64,000 nucleotides of DNA. Origin: Komagataeibacter nataicola. Lineage in GTDB: Bacteria > Pseudomonadota > Alphaproteobacteria > Acetobacterales > Acetobacteraceae. This document shows positions 18,287 to 28,929 of the stretch, piece by piece. Numbering within the stretch: position 1 is the stretch's first letter; each line of letters begins with the position of its first letter. The notes below the pieces were generated by a model. The model ran no database searches. It saw only the letters and a list, made by a program, of their open reading frames with translations, and was not told where the DNA came from. The position numbers and the translations under genes were made by a program. The stretch spans positions 62,001 through 126,000 of the forward strand of contig NZ_NIRT01000001.1 of assembly GCF_003207795.1 (NCBI RefSeq), in the 5' to 3' direction.

Positions 18287-19405
18287 TCAGGCCGCCTTGT
18301 TCAGACGCGCCAGTTCTTCCACCACGGCGGCACCCATGCCTGCCGTGTTCACTTCCGTCCTGCCAGCGCTCATGATGTCGGGCGTGCGCAAGCCACGGTC
18401 CAGCACGTTGGAGACCGCCTGCTCGATCAGGGCGGCATCTTCCTGCATGTCGAACGAATAGCGCAGCAGCATGGCAAACGAGAGGATCTGCGCCAGCGGG
18501 TTGGCCTTGCCCTGCCCTGCAATGTCGGGCGCGCTGCCATGAATCGGCTCATACAACGCAGGCATGCGGCCATCCTCGCCCTTCGCCCCCAGCGTGGCCG
18601 AAGGCAGCATGCCCAGGCTGCCCGTCAGCATCGAGGCCAGGTCGGACAGCAGGTCACCAAACAGGTTGCCGGTCACGATCACATCAAACTGGCGCGGGTT
18701 ACGCACCAGCTGCATGGCGCAGTTATCCGCCAGCATGTGGGTCAGCTGCACATCGGGATATTCACGCGCGTGCAGGTCGGTCACGACCTCTTTCCACAAC
18801 AGGCCGCTTTCCATCACGTTGCATTTCTCGACCGAGCACACGCGGTTGTCGCGCTTGCGGGCGAGTTCAAATGCCACGCGGGCCACGCGCTCGATTTCCG
18901 GCGTGGTGTACACCTCGGTGTTGATGCCCCGGCGTGTGCCATCGGGCAGGGTCTCGATGCCGCGCGGGTTCCCGAAATAGATGCCGCCCACCGTCTCGCG
19001 CACGATCATGATATCGAGGCCACGCACCACGTCGGGCTTGAGCGTGCTGGCATCGGCCAGCGAGTCGAACACCTTGGCCGGGCGCAGGTTGGCGAACAGG
19101 CCAAGCTCCTGACGCAGTTTGAGAATCGCGATCTCGGGCCGACGGTCAAACCCGGCGGAAGCCCATTTCGGATCACCCACCGAGCCGAACAGCACCGCAT
19201 CCGCCGCCCGCGCCGCATCAATCACTTCCTGCGTAATCGGCTGGCCATGCACCGCAAGCGATGCGCCGCCCACAAGGTCGTCGCTCACATCAAAGCGGAT
19301 GCCGCGCGCCTGCGCCATCCAGTCCATGATGCGGCGGACTTCGTTCATGATTTCGGGGCCAATGCCATCGCCAGGCAGGATCAGGAGCTTCTTGGGTGCG
19401 GACAT
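18287..19405 (-). CDS. leuB: 3-isopropylmalate dehydrogenase
   Basis: It oxidises and decarboxylates 3-isopropylmalate in leucine synthesis with NAD. 372 residues: [12 protein letters not shown] near 7, the substrate-binding LRPAKVF and [12 protein letters not shown] stretches, [12 protein letters not shown] and the C-terminal [21 protein letters not shown] 19405 gives MSAPKK and is preceded by GGGAAAC. It follows leuD closely on the same strand, completing leuC-leuD-leuB. Confidence 0.97.
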   Translation of the reverse strand: MSAPKKLLILPGDGIGPEIMNEVRRIMDWMAQARGIRFDVSDDLVGGASLAVHGQPITQEVIDAARAADAVLFGSVGDPKWASAGFDRRPEIAILKLRQELGLFANLRPAKVFDSLADASTLKPDVVRGLDIMIVRETVGGIYFGNPRGIETLPDGTRRGINTEVYTTPEIERVARVAFELARKRDNRVCSVEKCNVMESGLLWKEVVTDLHAREYPDVQLTHMLADNCAMQLVRNPRQFDVIVTGNLFGDLLSDLASMLTGSLGMLPSATLGAKGEDGRMPALYEPIHGSAPDIAGQGKANPLAQILSFAMLLRYSFDMQEDAALIEQAVSNVLDRGLRTPDIMSAGRTEVNTAGMGAAVVEELARLNKAA

Positions 19406-19485
19406 GACGTTTCCCATCCGGTTAAATCGGTTTGTTAAATGCTCTTTGCCGTGCGGCTGCGGGCGGCACGAACCGCCCTGCCCGC

Positions 19486-20109
19486 TCAATCCAGCACGAT
19501 GCGCGGAATCCACGGCTGCGCCTGCGCGCGGCGCTCCTCAAAGATGGTGATTTCCTTCTCGTGCTGTAGCGTCTGGCCAATATCGTCCAGCCCTTCGAGC
19601 AGCAGCTTCTTGCGCAGCGGATCGACATTGAACGGCACCTCGGTGCCATCGGGCCGCACCACCACCTGCCGGGGCAGGTCGATGGTCAGGCGCGCATTGC
19701 CGCCCATGCGGGCATCTTCCATCAGCTGTTCGCACACATCATGCGGCAGAACGATGGGCAGGATGCCGTTCTTGAAGCAGTTGTTATGGAAAATATCGGC
19801 AAATGACGGCGCGATCACGCAGCGGATGCCAAAATCCAGCAGCGCCCAGGGCGCATGCTCGCGTGAGGAGCCGCAGCCGAGATTGTCATACGTAATCAGG
19901 ATCTCCGCCTTGCGGTAAGGCTCCTGATTCAGCACGAAATCCGGGTTTTCCGATCCGTCCGCGCGGTAGCGCATGCTGTCAAACGCATGCACGCCAAGGC
20001 CGGTGCGCTTGGTGGTCTTGAGAAAGCGCGCGGGGATGATCTTGTCGGTGTCGATGTTTTCTTCGGGCAGCGGGGCCGCCACGGCCGACAGAACAGTGAA
20101 TTTATCCAT
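19486..20109 (-). CDS. leuD: 3-isopropylmalate dehydratase small subunit
   Basis: 207 residues. Swivel-domain subunit of isopropylmalate isomerase, with [13 protein letters not shown] near 18, [15 protein letters not shown] near 75 and FKNGILPI near 108. It begins MDKFTV two bases after the leuC stop, so the two subunits are translationally linked. Confidence 0.96.
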   Translation of the reverse strand: MDKFTVLSAVAAPLPEENIDTDKIIPARFLKTTKRTGLGVHAFDSMRYRADGSENPDFVLNQEPYRKAEILITYDNLGCGSSREHAPWALLDFGIRCVIAPSFADIFHNNCFKNGILPIVLPHDVCEQLMEDARMGGNARLTIDLPRQVVVRPDGTEVPFNVDPLRKKLLLEGLDDIGQTLQHEKEITIFEERRAQAQPWIPRIVLD

Positions 20110-20111
20110 TT

Positions 20112-21515
20112 TCAGATCAGCTCCCGCACATCGGTCAGGCATCCGGTCACGGCGGCGGCCGCCGCCATGGCGGGCGAAAGCAGGTGCGTGCGCCCGCCGG
20201 GGCCCTGCCTGCCCTCAAAATTACGATTGGACGTGGAGGCACAGCGCTGCCCCGGGGTCAGCCGGTCGGGATTCATGCCCAGGCACATGGAGCACCCGGC
20301 CTCGCGCCATTCAAACCCGGCTTCGAGAAAGACCTTGTCCAGCCCTTCCTCTTCCGCCTGCGCCTTCACGATGCCCGATCCGGGCACGATCATCGCCCGC
20401 ACGCCCGCTGCCACCTTGCGGCCCGCGGCAATGGCGGCGGCAGAGCGCAGGTCCTCGATGCGGCTGTTGGTGCACGAGCCGATGAACACGACATCAACCG
20501 GCGTGCCCGCAATCTTCTGGCCCGCTTTTAGCCCCATATAGTCCAGCATGCGCTGCATCTGCGCGCGCCTGCCGGCATCGGCCTCGGCTGCCGGGTCCGG
20601 CACGGTGCCGGTCACGGGGATGACCGTTTCTGGGCTCGTGCCCCAGGTCAGCACGGGGGTAATGTCCTCGGCGCGCATTTCGACCACGCGGTCGTAATGC
20701 GCGCCTTCATCGGCGGCCAGCGTCTTCCAGTAGGCCACGGCCTCGTCAAACGCCTCGCCCTTCGGCGCGAAGGGGCGGCCGCGCACGTATTCGAACGTGG
20801 TCTCGTCTGGCGCCACCAGCCCTGCACGGGCCCCGGCCTCGATCGACATGTTGCACAGCGTCATGCGGCCCGCCATGTCGAGCTCGCGGATGGCCGAGCC
20901 CGCGAATTCGATCACGTGCCCCGTGCCGCCCGCCGTGCCGATATGGCCGATGATGGCGAGCATGATGTCCTTGGCGGTAACACCGGGGCCAACCTGCCCC
21001 TCGACCACCACCTTCATGTTCTTCGCGGGCTTCTGCAGGATGGTCTGGGTCGCCATCACGTGCTCGACCTCGGACGTGCCGATGCCGAAAGCCAGAGCCC
21101 CCATCGCGCCGTGGGTGGAGGTATGGCTGTCGCCGCACACGATGGTCATGCCCGGCAGCGAGATGCCCTGCTCGGGGCCAACCACATGCACAATGCCCTG
21201 CCGCGCCGAGAGCAGCGGGAAATACGGCACCCCGAATTCCTTCACGTTGCGCTCGAGCGTTTCGATCTGGTTGCGGCTTTCCGCTTCCTCAATGGGCTGG
21301 GTGCGGTCGGATGTGGGCACGTTGTGGTCCACCACCGCAATCGTCGCATCCGGGTGGCGCAGGCGGCGACCGCTCAGGCGCAGGCCTTCAAACGCCTGCG
21401 GGCTCGTGACTTCATGCACGAGATGGCGGTCGATGTAGAGGATGGCCGTCCTGTCCGGAAGGGTTTCGACCACATGGCTGTCCCATATCTTGTCGAACAA
21501 TGTGCGCGGGGCCAT
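20112..21515 (-). CDS. leuC: 3-isopropylmalate dehydratase large subunit
   Basis: 467 residues. Aconitase-type subunit that holds the [4Fe-4S] cluster: [11 protein letters not shown] near 345 and [11 protein letters not shown] near 405 supply the three cysteines, and [26 protein letters not shown] near 130 is the substrate region. ATG 21515 has GGAGAGGAT upstream. Downstream of rplS on the same strand. Confidence 0.97.
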   Translation of the reverse strand: MAPRTLFDKIWDSHVVETLPDRTAILYIDRHLVHEVTSPQAFEGLRLSGRRLRHPDATIAVVDHNVPTSDRTQPIEEAESRNQIETLERNVKEFGVPYFPLLSARQGIVHVVGPEQGISLPGMTIVCGDSHTSTHGAMGALAFGIGTSEVEHVMATQTILQKPAKNMKVVVEGQVGPGVTAKDIMLAIIGHIGTAGGTGHVIEFAGSAIRELDMAGRMTLCNMSIEAGARAGLVAPDETTFEYVRGRPFAPKGEAFDEAVAYWKTLAADEGAHYDRVVEMRAEDITPVLTWGTSPETVIPVTGTVPDPAAEADAGRRAQMQRMLDYMGLKAGQKIAGTPVDVVFIGSCTNSRIEDLRSAAAIAAGRKVAAGVRAMIVPGSGIVKAQAEEEGLDKVFLEAGFEWREAGCSMCLGMNPDRLTPGQRCASTSNRNFEGRQGPGGRTHLLSPAMAAAAAVTGCLTDVRELI

Positions 21516-21603
21516 CTTGCTATCCTCTCCCGGACGGAAACAGGCCGCCATCACGCACAGACGATGCACGCGACAGGCAGCCAGAAAATCTTGCATGAAA
21601 CGG

Positions 21604-21641
21604 TTCGCCCGTTTCCACCATGGCGGCGGGAAACGGGCGAA
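21604..21641 (-). terminator. stem-loop after rplS
   Basis: TTCGCCCGTTTCC and GGAAACGGGCGAA form a long stem (with a GGC-rich loop) just after the rplS stop. The T run behind it is weak, so read-through into leuC is possible. Confidence 0.6.
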
Positions 21642-21652
21642 GGGTCAGTCTA

Positions 21653-22048
21653 TTACTCGGCTGCTGCGGTCGCGGCGGGTGCTGCCACTTCACGCTTGCG
21701 CTCGGCAATACGGGCGGACTTGCCGCGACGGCCACGCAGGTAATACAGCTTCGCGCGGCGGACCACGCCACGACGCACCACGACGATCTCGGCAATGGTG
21801 GGGGAATACAGCGGGAACACACGCTCCACGCCTTCACCGTTGGAAATCTTACGCACGGTGAAGTTGCTGTTCAGGCCCTTGTTGGAGCGGGCAATCACCA
21901 CGCCTTCGTAGTTCTGCACGCGCTTGCGGGTGCCTTCAACCACTTCCACACCAACGCGCACGGTGTCACCCGGCGCGAATTCGGGCACCGCGCGGATGGC
22001 GGTCAGGCGGGCGATCTCTTCCGCCTCGTACTTCTGGATAACGTTCAT
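21653..22048 (-). CDS. rplS: 50S ribosomal protein L19
   Basis: 131 residues starting [15 protein letters not shown], with [41 protein letters not shown] and [17 protein letters not shown]. The alanine-rich tail is common in this group. AGGACC lies upstream of the ATG. Last gene of the ffh-rpsP-rimM-trmD-rplS set. Confidence 0.97.
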   Translation of the reverse strand: MNVIQKYEAEEIARLTAIRAVPEFAPGDTVRVGVEVVEGTRKRVQNYEGVVIARSNKGLNSNFTVRKISNGEGVERVFPLYSPTIAEIVVVRRGVVRRAKLYYLRGRRGKSARIAERKREVAAPAATAAAE

Positions 22049-22079
22049 GATCCGGTCCTCGTTCGATAGGATTTCATGT

Positions 22080-22826
22080 TCAGTTCAGCCGGTCCGCATC
22101 GGCACGGGGGCCTGCGATCCGGGGAGTGTCTTGACCCGTGCGGGCCTGATAGGCCGCCCACAGGTCCGGCCGACGCGCCTGCGTCACCGTCTCGGATGCC
22201 GCGTGCCGCCATTTGGCGATCGCGGCATGATGACCGGACAGCAGGACCTCGGGCACGTCGCGCCCGTCCCATTGCGCCGGCTTGGTATAAAGCGGATATT
22301 CAAGCAGGCCATCGGCAAAGCTTTCCTCAACCGCGCTCTCGCCCGATCCCATCACGCCCGGCAGCAGCCGCACGCAGGCATCAAGCAGCACCGTTGCCGC
22401 CACTTCCCCGCCCGAGAGGATATAATCCCCGATCGAGACCTGTTCAGCACCCGAGGCTTCGAGCACGCGCTCATCCACCCCTTCGTAGCGGCCACACAGC
22501 ACCACAACGCCCGGCCCCGCCGCGTAACGGCGGATATCGGCCTGCGCCAGCGGGCGACCGCGCGGCGTGGGATAGACCAGCGGGCGACCGGCACGCTCGA
22601 TACCGGCAATCGCCGCCGCCACCACGTCAGGCCGCATGACCATGCCCGCGCCACCGCCAAAGGGCGTGTCATCCACCACCCGGTGGCGCCCCAGCCCGTA
22701 GTCACGCATGTCGCGCGCCTCCATGGACCAGATGCCACGCTCGAGCGCGCGCCCGGCCAGTGACTGCCCCAGCGTACCGGGGAACATGGCGGGAAACAGC
22801 GTCAGCGCCGTTGCCTGCCACGTCAT
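22080..22826 (-). CDS. trmD: tRNA (guanine37-N1)-methyltransferase
   Basis: 248 residues. It methylates G37 of tRNAs to prevent frameshifting. [10 protein letters not shown] near 8, [18 protein letters not shown] near 51-68, [13 protein letters not shown] and [20 protein letters not shown] form the trefoil-knot SAM site. Overlaps rimM by four bases. Confidence 0.97.
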   Translation of the reverse strand: MTWQATALTLFPAMFPGTLGQSLAGRALERGIWSMEARDMRDYGLGRHRVVDDTPFGGGAGMVMRPDVVAAAIAGIERAGRPLVYPTPRGRPLAQADIRRYAAGPGVVVLCGRYEGVDERVLEASGAEQVSIGDYILSGGEVAATVLLDACVRLLPGVMGSGESAVEESFADGLLEYPLYTKPAQWDGRDVPEVLLSGHHAAIAKWRHAASETVTQARRPDLWAAYQARTGQDTPRIAGPRADADRLN

Positions 22827-23374
22827 GGTGCATCATCCGTGTGGCCGGTGCCGGGAAAGCACTCGACCGGGACCTCGATCTCGTCAGGCAGGCAGACTTC
22901 AATCCAGCCTGCGCGCACATTCACCACCGGCACGCAGCCTTCGGTGAACGGCAGCAGGATGTTGCCCCCTGCCCCATCGATTTCAAGGCTGGTGCCCGCA
23001 CCATAGTCATGCACGGCCATCACGTGGCCGATCACCCTCCCGCTGCCCTGCTCGCGCACTTCCAGCCCGACCAGATCGGCGAAGTAGAATTCGTCCGCAT
23101 CGGGTTCGGGCAGGCTGGTGCGCGGCACGTACAGCTTGCGGTTGACCATCTGCTGGGCAGCCTCACGGCTGTCGATGGCATTGCCCGCCGCATCATGCAG
23201 CCGGGCAATGCCATTGCCATGCCATGCCAGCCGCCACGGGCGCCCCAGATCATCGACCAGGCCCTCATAGGTGGCCAGATCTTCCGCCACGGCGGTGTAG
23301 CTGTGCACGTGCACAAGCCCCCGCACCCCATGCGGACGACCCACCACACCCATCAGGACCTGATCGCGGTTCAT
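22823..23374 (-). CDS. rimM: 16S rRNA processing protein RimM
   Basis: 183 residues. Ribosome maturation factor for the 30S head, binding S19. [20 protein letters not shown] at the start is the RimM signature, and the C-terminal PRC-barrel has [11 protein letters not shown] and [14 protein letters not shown]. Between rpsP and trmD in the standard order. Confidence 0.95.
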   Translation of the reverse strand: MNRDQVLMGVVGRPHGVRGLVHVHSYTAVAEDLATYEGLVDDLGRPWRLAWHGNGIARLHDAAGNAIDSREAAQQMVNRKLYVPRTSLPEPDADEFYFADLVGLEVREQGSGRVIGHVMAVHDYGAGTSLEIDGAGGNILLPFTEGCVPVVNVRAGWIEVCLPDEIEVPVECFPGTGHTDDAP

Positions 23375-23414
23375 GGGATGACTGCCTGCCTTTCCTGCCT
23401 GTCTATCGCGTCAG

Positions 23415-23759
23415 TTACGCTGCGGCTGCTTCGGCAGCGGCGGCGGCACGCTCCTGCGCGCGCTTCTTGGGCGCGGACTTCTTGGGCTGCTCGTTCCAGG
23501 TCGGCTTCGGCGCCAGGCCGGCATTGCCCAGGAAGCGGGCCACGCGGTCGGTCGGCAGCGCGCCGTTGGACAGCCAGTGCGTGATGCGCTCGGCAACCAG
23601 ACGCACGCGGTCAGCGTGGTCGGACGGCAGCATCGGGTTATAGGAACCCACGCGCTCGATGAAGCGGCCATCACGCGGAGAGCGGCTGTCAGCCACGACA
23701 ATGTGGTAGTAAGGGCGCTTCTTGGCGCCCGCGCGGGCGAGACGGATCTTGAGGCTCAT
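23415..23759 (-). CDS. rpsP: 30S ribosomal protein S16
   Basis: 114 residues: [42 protein letters not shown] is split here only by position; it is the S16 opening. The C-terminal 30 residues are a lysine/alanine-rich extension ([20 protein letters not shown]) typical of alphaproteobacteria. Confidence 0.97.
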   Translation of the reverse strand: MSLKIRLARAGAKKRPYYHIVVADSRSPRDGRFIERVGSYNPMLPSDHADRVRLVAERITHWLSNGALPTDRVARFLGNAGLAPKPTWNEQPKKSAPKKRAQERAAAAAEAAAA

Positions 23760-23817
23760 TTAAGATTTCTCCAGACAGTAGAAAGACAAAAAGAAAAAAC
23801 GGGAACGACGCTCAGGC

Positions 23818-25212
23818 TCAGCCGAAAGGTGGCCGCCCGCCGCCGCCCGGGGGGCGACCCCCGTTTGGCATGAGTGCGGACAGACCCTGACGCATCAGTC
23901 CCTTCACGCCCAACTTGCTGAACCGCTTCATCATGGAGGCCATCGCGTCATACTGCTTGAGCAGACGGTTGATCTCCTGCACGGTCGTACCGGACCCGCT
24001 GGCGATGCGCTTCTTGCGCGAGGCCTTGATGATGGAGGGCGTGCGCCGCTCCTTGCGGGTCATGGATGAGATGATGGCCTGATGGCGCTTGAGCACGGAG
24101 GTATCAAGCTCCTTGTCGCCCAGCGCGTCCTTCAGCTTGCCCATGCCCGGCAACATGCCCAGAATGCCGGAGATGGACCCCATCTTGTTGATCTGGCGGA
24201 TCTGGGCGGCGTAATCATCCAGATCGAACTTGCCCTGCATCATCTTGAGGGCGAGCTTCTCGCTCTCCTCATGATCAAGGGTATCGGCAGCCTTTTCCAC
24301 CAGGCCGGCAATGTCGCCAAGGCCGAGGATGCGGCCAGCAACACGCTCGGGGTGAAATTCCTCGAGCGCGTCAAGCTTCTCGCCCGAGCCGGTCAGCTTG
24401 ATCGGCGCGCCGGTAATCGCACGCATGGACAGGGCGGCGCCACCACGGGCATCGCCATCCATACGGGTCATGACCACGCCGGTCACACCCACGGCCTCAT
24501 TGAACGCCTTGGCGGTATTGACCGCGTCCTGCCCGGTCATGGCATCGACGACAAGCAGCGTTTCCGCAGGATCAGTCGCGGCACGAATGGTGCGGACCTC
24601 ATCCATCAGCGCTTCATCAATGGACAGGCGGCCCGCGGTATCGAGGATGACGATGTCATACCCCTCGCGCCGGCCCGTATCCATGGCGCGCTCGGCAATC
24701 TGCACCGGCGTCTGGCCCGCGATGATGGGCAGCGAAGTCACACCCGCGCGCTCGGCAAGCTGGGCGAGCTGCAACTGGGCTGCGGGGCGCTGGGTATCGA
24801 GGCTGGCGAGCAGCACCTTCTTGCGCTCGCGCTGGGCGAGACGGCGGGCGATCTTGCCCGATGTAGTGGTCTTGCCCGAGCCCTGCAGGCCGACCATCAG
24901 GATCGGCACCGGCGGGGCGGCATTCAGGTTGAGGGGAACGGCACCGGCACCGCCAAGCGCATCGATCAGCGCGTCATTGACGATCTTGGCAACGGCCTGA
25001 CCGGGGGAGATGCTGTCGAGCACCTCGTGGCCCACGGCGCGTTCACGCACCTTGTTGACGAAATCCTTGACGACAGGCAGCGCCACGTCGGCGTCCAGCA
25101 TGGCCAGACGCACTTCGCGCATTGCTTCCGTAACATCTGCTTCCGACAGGGCCCCGCGCTTGGCGAGGCCATCGAACACACCGGAAAGCTTGCCTGACAG
25201 CGTCTCGAACAA
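23818..25212 (-). CDS. ffh: signal recognition particle protein Ffh
   Basis: 464 residues. The GTPase that targets nascent membrane proteins to FtsY. NG domain with MVGLQGSGKTTTSGKIARRL near 105, DTQRPAA near 138, DTAGR near 190 and TRMDGDARGGAALS near 248; the methionine-rich M domain (about 325-440) has MLPGMGKLK and SGTTVQEINRLLKQY for 4.5S RNA binding. The last 20 residues are Gly/Pro/Arg-rich. First gene of the ffh-rpsP-rimM-trmD-rplS run. Confidence 0.98.
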   Translation of the reverse strand: MFETLSGKLSGVFDGLAKRGALSEADVTEAMREVRLAMLDADVALPVVKDFVNKVRERAVGHEVLDSISPGQAVAKIVNDALIDALGGAGAVPLNLNAAPPVPILMVGLQGSGKTTTSGKIARRLAQRERKKVLLASLDTQRPAAQLQLAQLAERAGVTSLPIIAGQTPVQIAERAMDTGRREGYDIVILDTAGRLSIDEALMDEVRTIRAATDPAETLLVVDAMTGQDAVNTAKAFNEAVGVTGVVMTRMDGDARGGAALSMRAITGAPIKLTGSGEKLDALEEFHPERVAGRILGLGDIAGLVEKAADTLDHEESEKLALKMMQGKFDLDDYAAQIRQINKMGSISGILGMLPGMGKLKDALGDKELDTSVLKRHQAIISSMTRKERRTPSIIKASRKKRIASGSGTTVQEINRLLKQYDAMASMMKRFSKLGVKGLMRQGLSALMPNGGRPPGGGGRPPFG

Positions 25213-25332
25213 CGTATTTCCCCAAAAGAAGACGCGCCACTGCGCGAACCCTCGCGAAGTGACGTGCCTGATTAGTCGGGCGGATGTATCGCGCCCCGCC
25301 CCTGCGTGTCAAGCATTGCGGGCGCTCCGCAA

Positions 25333-25369
25333 CAAAAAACGGCTGCCTGGCACGAAGCCGGGCAGCCGC
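25333..25369 (-). terminator. intrinsic terminator of the LTXXQ protein gene
   Basis: CGGCTGCC and GGCAGCCG pair around a 12-base loop, followed on the minus strand by TTTTTTG. It follows the stop codon at 25409. Confidence 0.88.
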
Positions 25370-25408
25370 TTATGGTCCGCTTACCTGCGCGGGGCAGGCA
25401 GGGCGGTC

Positions 25409-25945
25409 TTACTTCTTCGCGTCGTCCGGCGACTGCGGCGGCGCGGTCAGCGCGCGCAGCTGCTCGTGCAGGCTGTCGATCTTGTCCTGCGTCGTGTGGA
25501 TCTGGTTCAGCTGGTCGGCTGTCAGAATATCGTGGATGCGGATGGCCGTCTGCAGGCGGGCGGCTTCATGGCGCTGGTGAATGGCCGTGATCTGCTGCTG
25601 CAGGCCGACGATCTGGGATTCATCAACCTTGCCCGGCGCCACCAGCAGGTTCTGGATCTGCTTGTGCAGCCCGTGCTCCTGCTCCATGTCGGCGCGGAAA
25701 TCGGGGTGGCTGTCCTTCAGGATCGCCTGCAGCTTCTTGTGCTGGGCCGAGGTCAGCTGCACGTTGCCAAGGAACGGCATGCCATAGCCACCGCCACCCG
25801 GGCCGCCCATCGGGCCAGCCATCATGCCACAGCCACCACCCGGCGGCGGGGGTGCACCGTGATGATGCCTGGCGAAAGCCTGACCGGAAAGGCCGGTTGC
25901 CATACCACCAACGATCGTGGCAGCGAGAATCAGTTTCTTCATCAT
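25409..25945 (-). CDS. periplasmic LTXXQ/Spy-like protein
   Basis: 178 residues. A signal peptide (MMKKLILAATIVGGMATGLSGQAFA, cut near 25) is followed by a His/Pro/Gly/Met-rich segment (about 26-55), then a helical domain with the motif LTSAQHKKLQAIL near 65 and a second LTADQLNQI near 140. This is the CpxP/Spy pattern of periplasmic stress or metal-binding chaperones. The ATG at 25945 or 25942 gives the signal peptide; AGGAG is 14 bases upstream, a longish distance. The histidine/methionine-rich segment may bind copper or nickel; this is inferred. Confidence 0.8.
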   Translation of the reverse strand: MMKKLILAATIVGGMATGLSGQAFARHHHGAPPPPGGGCGMMAGPMGGPGGGGYGMPFLGNVQLTSAQHKKLQAILKDSHPDFRADMEQEHGLHKQIQNLLVAPGKVDESQIVGLQQQITAIHQRHEAARLQTAIRIHDILTADQLNQIHTTQDKIDSLHEQLRALTAPPQSPDDAKK

Positions 25946-26092
25946 GGGAACCAAGTCTACTCCTGTTATAACCTGCTTCATACCCTGCATGCAGCGCTCG
26001 GCTGATACAAGGCCTGTAAACGCAACGCTACATCACCCCATCCGGTTCAATAGGGGCAAACTTGCTACAAAATGTAAGGTCAGCCCGCGCGC

Positions 26093-26878
26093 CTAGCCAA
26101 AACGCCCGGTAATGTAGTCCTGCGTGCGCTTTTCACGGGGCGTGGTGAACATGCGGTCGGCGCTGTCCACCTCCACAACCTCGCCCATATAGAAAAACGC
26201 CACCTGGTCGGCGCAGCGCGCGGCCTGCTGCAGGTTGTGGGTTACGATGGCGATGGTGAAATCGGCCTTCAGTTCATCGAGCAGTTCCTCGATCCGCGCG
26301 GTCGAGACCGGGTCGAGCGCGCTGGTCGGCTCATCGAGCAGCACCACCTCGGGGCGTGTGGCGATGGTTCGCGCAATGCACAGGCGCTGCTGCTGCCCGC
26401 CTGAAAGCGCCGCCGCCGAATCGCGCAGCCGGTCGCGCACCTCGGGCCACAGCGCCACGCGCCTGAGCACGTCTTCCACCCGCGCCTCCATCGCCGCGCG
26501 GTCGAGCCGCTCATGCAGGCGCACGCCAAAGGCGATGTTGTCATAGATCGACATGGGGAATGGCGTGGGCTTCTGGAACACCATGCCCACGCGCGAGCGC
26601 AGCACGTTGAGGTTCACCTTCGGGCCGATGATGTTGCAGCCATCAAAGATCACCTCGCCCGTGGCGCGCTGGCCGGGATAGAGGTCGTACATGCGGTTGA
26701 GCACGCGCAGAAGCGTGGACTTGCCGCAGCCCGAAGGCCCGATCATGCCCGTAACCTGCCCCTGCGGGAAGTCGATGGAGATATTCTTGAGCGCATGGTG
26801 CGCGCCGTAATAGAAATCGAGGTTCCGCACCGAGATGGCTGCGGGCGCAGCGTCATTTTGCGCGACTGTCATATTCAT
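26093..26878 (-). CDS. pstB: phosphate ABC transporter ATPase
   Basis: 261 residues. [17 protein letters not shown] is the Walker A near 47, [19 protein letters not shown] the PstB-typical Q-loop region, [14 protein letters not shown] the signature near 157 and [13 protein letters not shown] Walker B. It overlaps pstA by four bases. It energises phosphate uptake at the inner membrane. No phoU follows. Confidence 0.97.
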   Translation of the reverse strand: MNMTVAQNDAAPAAISVRNLDFYYGAHHALKNISIDFPQGQVTGMIGPSGCGKSTLLRVLNRMYDLYPGQRATGEVIFDGCNIIGPKVNLNVLRSRVGMVFQKPTPFPMSIYDNIAFGVRLHERLDRAAMEARVEDVLRRVALWPEVRDRLRDSAAALSGGQQQRLCIARTIATRPEVVLLDEPTSALDPVSTARIEELLDELKADFTIAIVTHNLQQAARCADQVAFFYMGEVVEVDSADRMFTTPREKRTQDYITGRFG

Positions 26879-27783
26879 TTCCTGTTACGTCCCAGCCCCA
26901 GCCGCACGGTTATGTTGATCATCAGGATGCCCGCCGTAATCAGCAGCGCGCCGGTCCAGGCCAGTGCGGTCCAGTCCGCATAGGCGGCACCCGCATACTG
27001 GTAGATGGTGACCGGCAGGCTGGCCATGGGTTTGCCGGGGGCTACCGACCAGTTCATGTTGCCCAGCGAGGTGAACAGAAGCGGCGCCGTCTCGCCCGAT
27101 ACGCGGGCCAGCGCCAGCAGGATGCCCGTCGCCACCCCCTCGCGCGCGGCGCGCAGGCACACGAACAGGATCATCCGCCACCGTGGCGCGCCCAGCGCAA
27201 TCGCCGCCTCGCGCATGGCCAGCGGCACGAGGCGCAGCATGTCCTCGGTGGTGCGCACCACCACCGGCACCACCAGCATGGACAGCGCCAGCGCGCCCGC
27301 CAGCCCCGAAAAATGCCCGCTCGGCACCACCACGATCATGTAGATGAACAGCCCCACCAGAATGGACGGGGCCGACAGCAGCAGGTCCGATACGAAGCGG
27401 ACAAAATTGATCAGCTTTCCGTCAGTAGCCGTGAACTCGGCAAGATAGATGCCCACCAGCAGTCCCACGGGGGCCCCGATCAGCACGGCAAGCCCGGTCT
27501 GGATCAGGCTGCCCACGATGGCGTTGGCCAGCCCCCCCGCCTGCCCCGGCGGCAGGGTCACATGCACGAACGTGACCCAGCGCAGGCCGCCCACCCCGTT
27601 ACGCACCAGCACGAACAGGATGGAAAACAGCATGAGCAGCACCAGCACTGTCGCCGCCCAGCACAGGGCGGTGGCCACGCGGTCAACCATGCGGCGGCGG
27701 ATGGCGGATACGCTGTTGCCCTGCCAGCGCGCACCGACGCAGGGCGCTGCCTGCACGGTAGGGGTGGTGGTGTGCGTGGTCAT
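26875..27783 (-). CDS. pstA: phosphate ABC transporter permease PstA
   Basis: 302 residues with six hydrophobic helices (about 38-62, 88-118, 140-160, 165-190, 215-235, 270-292) and the EAA-like loop [19 protein letters not shown]. The ATG at 27783 follows the pstC stop by one base. PstA and PstC form the inner-membrane channel. Confidence 0.96.
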   Translation of the reverse strand: MTTHTTTPTVQAAPCVGARWQGNSVSAIRRRMVDRVATALCWAATVLVLLMLFSILFVLVRNGVGGLRWVTFVHVTLPPGQAGGLANAIVGSLIQTGLAVLIGAPVGLLVGIYLAEFTATDGKLINFVRFVSDLLLSAPSILVGLFIYMIVVVPSGHFSGLAGALALSMLVVPVVVRTTEDMLRLVPLAMREAAIALGAPRWRMILFVCLRAAREGVATGILLALARVSGETAPLLFTSLGNMNWSVAPGKPMASLPVTIYQYAGAAYADWTALAWTGALLITAGILMINITVRLGLGRNRK

Positions 27784-27784
27784 G

Positions 27785-28747
27785 TCAGCGGCCTGCCGCT
27801 TTGGTGCGCAGCAGCAGCCGCGAACAGACCAGCGTGCCAAGGGAGATGAGCATGAGCAGGAACCCAGCCGCCATGAGGGAGGAAAATTTGAGGCTGCCCA
27901 CAGCGCTTTCGGGGAATTCGAGGGCGATGAGCGAGGCAATGGTGTTGCCCGGCGAGAACAGCGACCAGCCGATATGGTTGGCGTTGCCGATAACGAAGGT
28001 GATGGCCATCGTCTCGCCTAACGCACGGCCCAGCCCCAGCATCACGCCACCCACCACCGAGGAGCGTGACCATGGCAGGATGATGCGGCGCACCACCTCC
28101 CACCGGGTCATGCCCAGCCCGTAGGCGCTTTCCTTCAGCACGGCGGGGATGGACAGGAACACATCGCGCATCACGGCACAGATGAAGGGCGTAATCATGA
28201 CCGCGAGGATCATGCCGCCGGTCAGGAAGCCGGTGCCATATGGCGCGCCACGGAACAGCGTGCCGATGCCCGGCACCCGGCCCAGCGTGTGGCTGGCCAG
28301 CGGCTCGACATAATGCGCCATGAACGGCACCAGCACCGCAAAGCCCCACATGCCGAAGATGATGGACGGCACGGCGGCCAGAAGCTGGATGAGGGTTCCG
28401 ATCACGCCCGCGATCCGCGCCGAGGCGATCTCGGTCAGCCACACCGCGATGCCGAAGGCCAGCGGCACGGCAAGCAGAATGGCCAGCAGCGCGGTGATGA
28501 CCGTGCCGAACATGGGGGCGGCTGCCCCGAAATGCTGGGTGACGGGATTCCATGCCTTGTCAAACACGAATCCCGGCCCGAATCTGGCAAATGCGCCGCG
28601 CGCGCCCCAGGCCATGACGGCAACCATGCCGCCCAGCCCCAGCAGGATCAGGGCCGCGCTAAAGCGGACAATGGCGGCGAATACGGCATCCCCGTTTCCC
28701 TTTGCCGCCCCGGTCAGGGCCGAAGGGGATGTTGCAGACCGCTCCAT
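27785..28747 (-). CDS. pstC: phosphate ABC transporter permease PstC
   Basis: 320 residues with six to seven membrane helices and the EAA loop LKESAYGLGMTRWEVVRRIILPW near 200. GGAGG precedes ATG 28747 at good spacing. pstC-pstA-pstB run in order, but neither pstS upstream nor phoU downstream is present: the preceding gene is a nucleoside-hydrolase homologue. Confidence 0.95.
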   Translation of the reverse strand: MERSATSPSALTGAAKGNGDAVFAAIVRFSAALILLGLGGMVAVMAWGARGAFARFGPGFVFDKAWNPVTQHFGAAAPMFGTVITALLAILLAVPLAFGIAVWLTEIASARIAGVIGTLIQLLAAVPSIIFGMWGFAVLVPFMAHYVEPLASHTLGRVPGIGTLFRGAPYGTGFLTGGMILAVMITPFICAVMRDVFLSIPAVLKESAYGLGMTRWEVVRRIILPWSRSSVVGGVMLGLGRALGETMAITFVIGNANHIGWSLFSPGNTIASLIALEFPESAVGSLKFSSLMAAGFLLMLISLGTLVCSRLLLRTKAAGR

Positions 28748-28929
28748 ACAGAAGACCTCCGTGCCGCCACACGCATCAAAGTTCTCAACATTCGCGCCCG
28801 CAGGCACACCGGAATGCCGGGACCAATACTGGACCGGATGGCGGTTCTGCAACCGTCATGATCGCCCAATGGCGAAGTTTGCGCCAGATCGTTGTATTTT
28901 TGTGCAATTCCGCCGGCATATGCCCCGCG

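Noticed and set aside
18221-19438. A 405-codon plus-strand frame
   Set aside because: Antisense of leuB; the leuB motifs are clear and the frame begins inside the leuB terminator.
28748-28929. A PHO box ahead of pstC
   Set aside because: Short CCGTCAT-like strings occur but no pair with the proper 11-base spacing could be made out by eye.
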